This document shows, one piece after another, positions 1 through 5,288 of a DNA stretch of 8,143 nucleotides. Source of the DNA: Planctomycetota bacterium. Lineage in GTDB: Bacteria; Planctomycetota; UBA1135; UBA2386. The position numbers and the translations under genes were made by a program. Position 1 is the first letter of the stretch. Every line of letters starts with the position of its first letter. The notes under the pieces are model-generated. The model was not told the origin of the DNA and made no database searches. It saw only the letters and a program-made list of their open reading frames with translations. The DNA lies in contig JAGQRA010000211.1 of assembly GCA_020425885.1 (NCBI GenBank), positions 1 through 8,143 on the forward strand, in the 5' to 3' direction.

Positions 1-2152
1 CGCCCGGCCGGATGTCGGCGACGAGCGACACGGTCGTGCCGTCGGTGACGCAGAGTTCCTCGCCGGTGTTGGCGCCGACCCGGTAGCCGGCGAAGAACAT
101 GCGCGGGCCGACGACGACCCGCTCGTGCGTGCCGTAGAACGCGCCGATCGTCACCGTGCCGGTGGCGGTCCCGTCGCTGACGACGAGGTCGGTGCCGAGG
201 CTGAAGACCACCTTGTGACCGAGCGCGCGCAGCTGCTGCGGTTCGTGCACGGTGCCGTTCTGCCACACCATCTGCGTGCCGGTCGTCGTGCCGTCGCAGA
301 TCCACAGGTCGTGCGACCCGGTGCCCGAGGAACGCGCGACGAAGAGCAAGCGGCTGCCGACGACGCAGAACTCACGCGGGTCCGAGGTGCCGGAGCCCGG
401 CACGATGTCCTTCAACAGCTGCGGCGCCGCCAGCGGGTCCGGCAACGTGTAGACCTCGTCGCCGGTCGCACCCGTACGGCCGACGAAGATCGTCTTGCCG
501 GCGTAGGTCGTGAACTGGCTCGTGATCGCCTGCACGCCCGGAATCGCGTTCGTGCTGGCCGGCGTCGCGCCGGTCCGCCACAGGCCGCCACCGGGCATGC
601 TGTTGAAGAACACATGATCGCCGGCGGCCGTCGCCGCGGTGGTGTAGCTCGTGCCGCTGGTCGTGCCCCCGACGGTGTCGACGAGCAGCTGGCCGCTGCC
701 GGGCTGGCCGTTGCTGCCGTGCGGCTCGCGACCGGTGGCCGGATGCGTCGCCGTGCACACGAATCGGCCGTCGACGAGCGGCGTGATCGCCTCGGGATGG
801 CTGCTGCCGCCCGCCTCGTCGCGGATGTCGGCGACGAGCTGGCTGCTGTTGCCGCTGCTCGAGAACAGCTCGAACGAGTTCGGCGTGTGGACCGCCGCGA
901 ACAGGCAGTAGATGCCGCGGAAGCCGAGCACGACCGGACTCGAGTCGGTGAATCCCGGCTGGATGTCGCTGACCAGCTGCGTCGTCGTCAGGTCGGTGCG
1001 CCACAGCTCGTAGCCGTGCACGCCGTCATGGGCCGAGAAGTAGGTCCATTGGGTGCCGTCGTAGGCGAAGTCTCCGGCACCGCTGGTGGGCGAGCCCGGC
1101 CAGATGTCCTGCACCATGTGCGTGCCGGCCGGAGTGCCGTCGGTGACCCACGGCTCCCAGCCGGCGGCGGCCCCCACGTCCCGCGCCGAGAAGTACAGGT
1201 GGTTGCCGGCGGCAGTGAGCTTCTCGGGCCAACGCGGCCCGGCAGCGGAATCGACGACGACGGTGCCGGCCGCGGTGCCGTTGCTGCGGTAGAGCCGCGT
1301 CGCCGAGGCATCGCTCGCCACGAACCAGACCTCCCCGTTCCAGGCGACGAGATCGTGCGGACCGCTGCCGGAACCGCCGCCGAAGACGTCGAGCAGCATC
1401 TGCGTGCCGGCCGCCGTGCCATCGCTGGTCCACGGCTCGGTGCCGTTCACGCCGTCGTCGTAGGCGAACACGACGCGCGAGCCCGGGAGCCCGACGAGGC
1501 CCTCGGCGCCGCCGTTCGGCAGCTGTGCGGCGAGGTTGGGCAGGCTGGCGCCGGTCGTCCACCACAGCTCCTGCGTGCCGTTCCGTTCGCCGAGCAACCA
1601 CAGCGCGTTGCCGGAGGCGGCGAGTTCGCTCACGCCGTCCAGCGGCACCGGAAGCGCGATCGTGTTGCCGGTCGTGCCGTCGGTGGACCACAGGTCGAAC
1701 CCGTCGGTGAACCACCAACGGTTGTTGAGGGACACGAACCGGTCGAGCTGCGACCCGTCGGGGCCGGGCGTCACGTCCTTCACCAGTGACGTGCCCGCCG
1801 CGGTGCCGTCGGTGCGCCACAGCTCGCGCCCGGCGATGCCGTCGTCGGCCAGGAACAGCAGCCAGCCTCCGACCACGCCGATCGGCTTCGGCTCGCTGCC
1901 GCCGCCGACGTTGAGGTCGACGACGAGCGACGCGCCGCCGACCGAGCCATCGCTTCGCCAGAGCTCGCTGCCATGGCCGTCGGCGTCGGCCGCGAAGTAG
2001 AGGTACGCGCCGAACGTCACGCCATCGCCGAGCTGCGGCTGCGAGAAGGCGCCCGGGTTGTCGAGACCGGAGGACTCGAGGTCGGCCAACAGGGTGACAG
2101 GTCCCTGGGCTGCCGCGGCGGCGGCGAACAGGAGCAGAGCGGAGGTATGCAT
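1..2152 (-). CDS. Secreted ELWxxDGT-repeat protein (3' end outside window)
   Basis: The frame is open without a stop from the ATG at 2152-2150 to the left edge, giving 717 codons; the true C-terminus is missing. The N-terminus (MHTSALLLFAAAAAAQG) reads as a short signal peptide with an Ala-rich core and likely cleavage before Gln16. It lacks the usual positive charge, and no clear Shine-Dalgarno precedes the ATG. The rest is about 15 degenerate copies of the ELWxxDGT motif, starting near residues 63, 110, 153, 195, 239, 286, 333, 382, 428, 476, 523, 566, 615, 655 and 699, spaced 40-49 residues. Several copies are followed by a D-[IV]-x-PG turn. Well-kept examples are ELWRTDGT, EPWVTDGT and DLWICDGT; copies 8-12 are eroded. 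This repeat family is known from large exported bacterial proteins and is predicted to form beta-propeller blades; no enzymatic function is established. The gene is divergent from the FG-GAP gene at 2396. A role in extracellular binding or display is inference. Confidence 0.92.
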   Translation of the reverse strand, partial: MHTSALLLFAAAAAAQGPVTLLADLESSGLDNPGAFSQPQLGDGVTFGAYLYFAADADGHGSELWRSDGSVGGASLVVDLNVGGGSEPKPIGVVGGWLLFLADDGIAGRELWRTDGTAAGTSLVKDVTPGPDGSQLDRFVSLNNRWWFTDGFDLWSTDGTTGNTIALPVPLDGVSELAASGNALWLLGERNGTQELWWTTGASLPNLAAQLPNGGAEGLVGLPGSRVVFAYDDGVNGTEPWTSDGTAAGTQMLLDVFGGGSGSGPHDLVAWNGEVWFVASDASATRLYRSNGTAAGTVVVDSAAGPRWPEKLTAAGNHLYFSARDVGAAAGWEPWVTDGTPAGTHMVQDIWPGSPTSGAGDFAYDGTQWTYFSAHDGVHGYELWRTDLTTTQLVSDIQPGFTDSSPVVLGFRGIYCLFAAVHTPNSFELFSSSGNSSQLVADIRDEAGGSSHPEAITPLVDGRFVCTATHPATGREPHGSNGQPGSGQLLVDTVGGTTSGTSYTTAATAAGDHVFFNSMPGGGLWRTGATPASTNAIPGVQAITSQFTTYAGKTIFVGRTGATGDEVYTLPDPLAAPQLLKDIVPGSGTSDPREFCVVGSRLLFVARSSGTGSHDLWICDGTTTGTQMVWQNGTVHEPQQLRALGHKVVFSLGTDLVVSDGTATGTVTIGAFYGTHERVVVGPRMFFAGYRVGANTGEELCVTDGTTVSLVADIRPG
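35..1966 (-). repeat. Array of ~15 ELWxxDGT protein repeats
   Basis: These are the coding repeats within the partial minus-strand gene, covering residues 63-706. The period is about 45 residues (135 bp). At DNA level the copies share a core reading gtgccgtcggt on the plus strand, the complement of codons for T-D-G-T. The copies have diverged enough that the repeat is clear in protein and only patchy in DNA, which argues against recent tandem expansion. Confidence 0.88.
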
Positions 2153-2395
2153 GGGCAGCTGTTGCCAGCCGCGCCCGTGGCGTGACCGGATTCCGGTCCG
2201 CCTTGCCGGCCACCGGCCGTGCGGGGGCCACGCCACCGCCACCGCGCGCTCTCGGGATGACGTCCTCGGGCCTGGTCGTGGGCGGCAACCCGTCGCCTGC
2301 CACGGGCTGAACGGCGGTGACCGGGATCGGACGCGGTCCCGCCGGAATCCGCGGCAGGCTGTCCGGAACGAGGCTGCCATGGTCATCCAGGGTTC
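2153..2395. other. Divergent intergenic region
   Basis: This 243-bp stretch separates the start codons of the minus-strand ELWxxDGT gene and the plus-strand FG-GAP gene, so it must hold promoters for both or lie within their leaders. It is GC-rich throughout. I see no convincing -35/-10 pair on either strand, no riboswitch-like element and no small gene. The only structure I can support is the imperfect inverted repeat at 2312-2344. Confidence 0.7.
2312..2344. promoter_or_regulatory. Imperfect hairpin upstream of FG-GAP gene
   Basis: The left arm, CGGCGG then GACCG (2312-2323), pairs with CGGTC then CCGCCG (2334-2344). One T at 2318 is bulged and the loop is 10 nt, giving 11 base pairs. It lies about 50 bp before the ATG at 2396. 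It could be a leader hairpin or an operator, but GC-rich DNA produces such repeats by chance. Confidence 0.3.
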
Positions 2396-5185
2396 ATGAT
2401 CACAACCCACCTGCGTGGCCCCGTCACCTGCGCTGCCACCGTGCTGGCCCTGGTGACGACCGGCCGTTCCCAGATCTACCCTGCCACCGGCACCGAATAC
2501 GGCGGTGCCGCCTACCCCTACGCGATCGCCACCGGCGACTTCAACGGTGACGGCCGACCGGACGTGGTCACGTCGAGCCCCTCGGTCCCCGGTCGCGTCA
2601 CCCTCTACCTGGACAACGCCGATGGCACGCTGCAGCCGGCCATCCCGTTCACCGTTGCCAACTCGGCGGTGCATCTGGCCGTCGGCGATCTGAACGGCGA
2701 TGGCAATCCGGATGTCGCCACCGCCAACGCGAACGGCGCGGGCTCGGTGTCGTTGTTGTTCGGCAACGGCGCCGGCAGCCTTTCGGGGCTCGTCCACCTG
2801 ACGGTGACGGGCGGGGCGCGCCACATCGTGATCAGTGACGTCAACAACGACGGCAGGCTCGACCTGGTCACCGCCAACAGCTCCGGCCAGGTCAACGTGT
2901 TCATCGGCAACGGCAACGGCACGTTCGCGGCGGCGGTGGCGTACGCCGCCGGCAGTTCGCCGTCCGGCGTCGCGGTCGGCGACCTCGACGGCGATGGCCT
3001 GATGGACATCGTCGCCGCCAACCAGAATCAGGCCCGGTTGTCGGTCCTGCTCGGGACCGGCGGTGGCAACTTCGCCGCGGCGGTCCCGTACAACGCCTCG
3101 TTCCCCAACAAGGTCGTGCTCGCCGACCTCGACGCCGACGGCAAGCTCGACGCGATCACCTGCAGCCCCAACACGCACGTGGTCAGCACGATGCGCGGCA
3201 ACGGCAGCGGTGGGTTCCTGGCCCCGGTCGATCACGCCGTGCCGGCGGCCGGCAGCCCGCGTTCGCTCGCGGTGGGCGACGTCGACCACGACGGCCGGCT
3301 CGATGTGCTGTCGGGCCACTACGCCTCCGGACGGCTGGGCGTGTTCACCGGCGTCGGCGACGGCACATTGTCCCTGCTCAGCGAACACGGCAGCGACTAC
3401 TCACCGTTCGGCACCGCCATCGCCGACTTCAACGGCGATGGTCGGCTCGATGCCGCTACCGCCAACTACATCGGCGACAGCGTGTCGGTGTTCCTGAACC
3501 AGATGGTCTGCAAGCAGGTCCAGGTGCCCGAGGGCCTGGTATCGGCTTCGGTCGCCAGCACGACGACCGCGATCCGCACGACGGCCTTCCGGTCGCAGAT
3601 GCTCTACGACGCCACGCACTTCACCAACCAGGGCATCATCGGTCCGATCACGATCTGCCGATTGCGGTTCCGGGCCGAGGACTGCGAGAGCAACCTCGGT
3701 GGCCAGCTCTATGCCAATGCGAACGTGCAGCTGTCGACCGCGGCGGTGGACTTCCAGGGGATGACGACCGCGTTCGCGAGCAACCGCGGCAGCGACAACA
3801 CGATCGTGTACTCCGGTCCGATCACCGTCACACCGGCGGGGGGGGCGCAGTGCAACGACTACGTGATCGCCATCGACCTGGCGACGCCGTTCGTCTACGA
3901 CCCGACCAGCGGCAACGATCTGTGCGTCGAGATCGACGCCGTGGCGCCGGCACCGGACGCGACCTCGCTGGTGCCGTTGGCGTGCAGCAACAACCGCAAC
4001 GTCTGGCTGGCGCGTCGCCTGAGCGTCGGCGACCAGACCACGCCGACCGGTGCGCTCAGCGATGTCACGCCGCTCTTGCTGATCGACTTCGATGGCCCAG
4101 GGTGCCCGCATCCGGTGCGCCCGACGCTGGTGCAGAAGCTCGGGGCGGGCAGCTACGGCCATGCCTCGTCGTACTACCAGCACTTCGACAAGGGCGAGTA
4201 CTTCGACCTGCGCGGCAGCGCCGGTGTCGCCAACGTGATCCGCATGACGTTGATCGATCCGGACAACTACCTCGTCAGCTCCGGACCCGGCGCGATCACG
4301 CCGCCGACCGGCACGCCGTACGTGGGCGACGACATCGTGGTGCCGATCGCGCTGTCGAGCCCGATCCCGTATCCCGGCGGTAGCACGTTGTCCCTGTCGG
4401 CGTGCATGAACGGCTTCGTCTGGCTCGGGCCGAACACCTCCGGCGCATTCACTCCTTCGATCGCGGACTTCCTGACCCAGATGCCGCGGCTGTGTGCGTT
4501 CTGGCACGACTTCCACTCGGGCCGCAACGTGTCGACGCATCCGGGTTGTGGCATGTATGTCGAGTACCTGGCTGGCCCCACCGTGCAGGTCACCTGGCAG
4601 GACATCGGTGAGTACAACACCGTCAGCGCGACCGGTGGCCACTCGGTCAGCACGTTGCAGATGACGATCGCGGCCAACGGCGATGTCGAGTTCCGGTTCG
4701 GTGAGATGCGCGGCGGCCTGTGCGGCGGCATCACCGGCTTCAGCCGCGGCAACGGCGCCACCGACCCGGTCAGCCGGGACCTGTCGTGCGAACTGCCGGT
4801 CGCCACCAACGGCCCGGACGACGGCAACCACGCGCTGCGGCTCGGCCTCACGGAACTGCCGTCGTCGCCGAGCACGTTCCAGTGCACGCTCGAGAACATC
4901 CCGGTCGGGGCGACGCTGGCGCTGTTCGTCTACGACTTCCCGGCGCCGAACTGCCCTGGCCTGCAACCCGCGTATCTGGCACCGCGAGCGCTGCAGACGG
5001 TGACGATGTCGGCGGCATTGCTCGGACCGTTCATCCCGACCCCGGTGCCGACCGAACTCAGCGTGCCGGTGACCATCCCGCGCTGTTCGCTGATCGGGCT
5101 GCCGGTGACGCTGCAGGCGGCGGTTCTGGCGGGTCCGTTCCTCTGGACCAGCAACGCGCTGCGGTTCGAGGTGCAGCAGCGCTGA
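2396..5185 (+). CDS. Secreted seven-repeat FG-GAP/VCBS propeller protein with NIDO-like and Cys-rich modules
   Basis: A 929-residue exported protein. Residues 1-26 resemble a signal peptide (Arg7, hydrophobic stretch 10-21). Residues 40-370 hold seven FG-GAP/VCBS repeats, each with a calcium-loop motif DxDxDGxxD: DFNGDGRPD (48), DLNGDGNPD (98), DVNNDGRLD (148), DLDGDGLMD (196), DLDADGKLD (244), DVDHDGRLD (295) and DFNGDGRLD (344). The spacing of 48-51 fits one complete seven-bladed calcium-binding propeller like the integrin-alpha head. Residues 370-572 form a beta-rich region with Cys pairs that I cannot assign to a named family. Residues 700-800 (FWHDFHSGR, VQVTWQDIGEYN, GDVEFRFGEM, GITGFSRGNGATDP) resemble nidogen-like (NIDO) extracellular domains. 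Residues 825-929 are a C-terminal beta module ending in LxxQ...SNALRFEV. The ATG at 2396 is preceded only by a weak CAGGG; the nearby ATG at 2380 is in another frame and soon stops. No catalytic motif is visible; an adhesion or display role is inferred. Confidence 0.94.
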   Translation: MITTHLRGPVTCAATVLALVTTGRSQIYPATGTEYGGAAYPYAIATGDFNGDGRPDVVTSSPSVPGRVTLYLDNADGTLQPAIPFTVANSAVHLAVGDLNGDGNPDVATANANGAGSVSLLFGNGAGSLSGLVHLTVTGGARHIVISDVNNDGRLDLVTANSSGQVNVFIGNGNGTFAAAVAYAAGSSPSGVAVGDLDGDGLMDIVAANQNQARLSVLLGTGGGNFAAAVPYNASFPNKVVLADLDADGKLDAITCSPNTHVVSTMRGNGSGGFLAPVDHAVPAAGSPRSLAVGDVDHDGRLDVLSGHYASGRLGVFTGVGDGTLSLLSEHGSDYSPFGTAIADFNGDGRLDAATANYIGDSVSVFLNQMVCKQVQVPEGLVSASVASTTTAIRTTAFRSQMLYDATHFTNQGIIGPITICRLRFRAEDCESNLGGQLYANANVQLSTAAVDFQGMTTAFASNRGSDNTIVYSGPITVTPAGGAQCNDYVIAIDLATPFVYDPTSGNDLCVEIDAVAPAPDATSLVPLACSNNRNVWLARRLSVGDQTTPTGALSDVTPLLLIDFDGPGCPHPVRPTLVQKLGAGSYGHASSYYQHFDKGEYFDLRGSAGVANVIRMTLIDPDNYLVSSGPGAITPPTGTPYVGDDIVVPIALSSPIPYPGGSTLSLSACMNGFVWLGPNTSGAFTPSIADFLTQMPRLCAFWHDFHSGRNVSTHPGCGMYVEYLAGPTVQVTWQDIGEYNTVSATGGHSVSTLQMTIAANGDVEFRFGEMRGGLCGGITGFSRGNGATDPVSRDLSCELPVATNGPDDGNHALRLGLTELPSSPSTFQCTLENIPVGATLALFVYDFPAPNCPGLQPAYLAPRALQTVTMSAALLGPFIPTPVPTELSVPVTIPRCSLIGLPVTLQAAVLAGPFLWTSNALRFEVQQR
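2537..3451 (+). repeat. Seven FG-GAP calcium-loop repeats
   Basis: The seven DxDxDGxxD loops are encoded at 2537, 2687, 2837, 2981, 3125, 3278 and 3425, each 27 bp long, with a regular period of 144-153 bp. All seven keep the Asp/Asn ligands at loop positions 1, 3, 5 and 9, so every blade appears able to bind calcium. The first and last copies are near-identical as protein (DFNGDGR-P/L-D) but use different synonymous codons. Confidence 0.92.
3838..3845 (+). repeat. G8 homopolymer inside FG-GAP gene
   Basis: Eight consecutive G bases fall across codons 481-484 (Ala-Gly-Gly-Ala) of the 929-residue protein. The reading frame before and after the tract gives coherent protein, so the assembled length is in frame. 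Such tracts can slip during replication or be misread in sequencing; either is only a possibility here. Confidence 0.85.
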
Positions 5186-5284
5186 CGCCGAGCGGGAGGG
5201 CGCAGCCATGAGCCGCCGCGGCGACGATTGTGCCCCGCGGCGGAATCCGCGTAAGGCCCGCGCCGAGGCGTCCTCTTCCGGGGC
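5186..5284. other. Intergenic gap between the two plus-strand propeller genes
   Basis: This 99-bp gap separates two co-directional genes, short enough for them to be co-transcribed. It contains a GGGAGGG ribosome-binding-like sequence at 5194-5200, a possible 26-codon ORF and a 9-bp inverted repeat. No T-tract follows the repeat, so a classical intrinsic terminator is not evident. Confidence 0.6.
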
Positions 5285-5288
5285 ATGA
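5208..5288 (+). CDS. Possible 26-residue leader peptide
   Basis: The ATG at 5208 follows GGGAGGG by seven bases, a better Shine-Dalgarno than that of any of the long genes here. The frame encodes a short Arg-rich, basic peptide beginning MSRRGDDC. It ends in a TGA at 5286-5288 that overlaps the ATG of the 722-residue gene at 5285 as ATGA, the usual arrangement for translational coupling. The peptide has no recognisable domain. In GC-rich DNA a short ORF like this can arise by chance, so this is a candidate only. If real, ribosomes finishing it would feed into the downstream start, which itself has only GGGG close by. Confidence 0.25.
   Translation: MSRRGDDCAPRRNPRKARAEASSSGA
5213..5243. promoter_or_regulatory. 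9-bp perfect inverted repeat
   Basis: CCGCCGCGG (5213-5221) and CCGCGGCGG (5235-5243) are exact reverse complements with a 13-nt loop. The hairpin lies between the two plus-strand genes, inside the candidate leader ORF. It lacks a downstream T-run. It could act as an attenuating or transcript-stabilising hairpin, or be chance in GC-rich DNA. Confidence 0.35.

Noticed and set aside
125..1789. 554-codon open frame on the plus strand
   Set aside because: It is the complement of the ELWxxDGT repeats; the product is Arg/Ala/Val-rich with no fold-like pattern, while the minus strand gives a clear repeat protein.
35..1966. Regular repeats considered as a CRISPR array or DNA satellite
   Set aside because: The period of about 135 bp follows codons, copies differ greatly at DNA level, and the frame stays open; these are protein repeats.
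1026..2303. 425-codon frame on the minus strand in another phase
   Set aside because: Arg-rich translation overlapping the ELWxxDGT gene out of frame; an artefact of the repeated codon pattern.
2058..2399. 113-codon plus-strand frame across the divergent gap
   Set aside because: It lies partly antisense to the ELWxxDGT signal-peptide region, has no domain pattern and overlaps the start of the FG-GAP gene.
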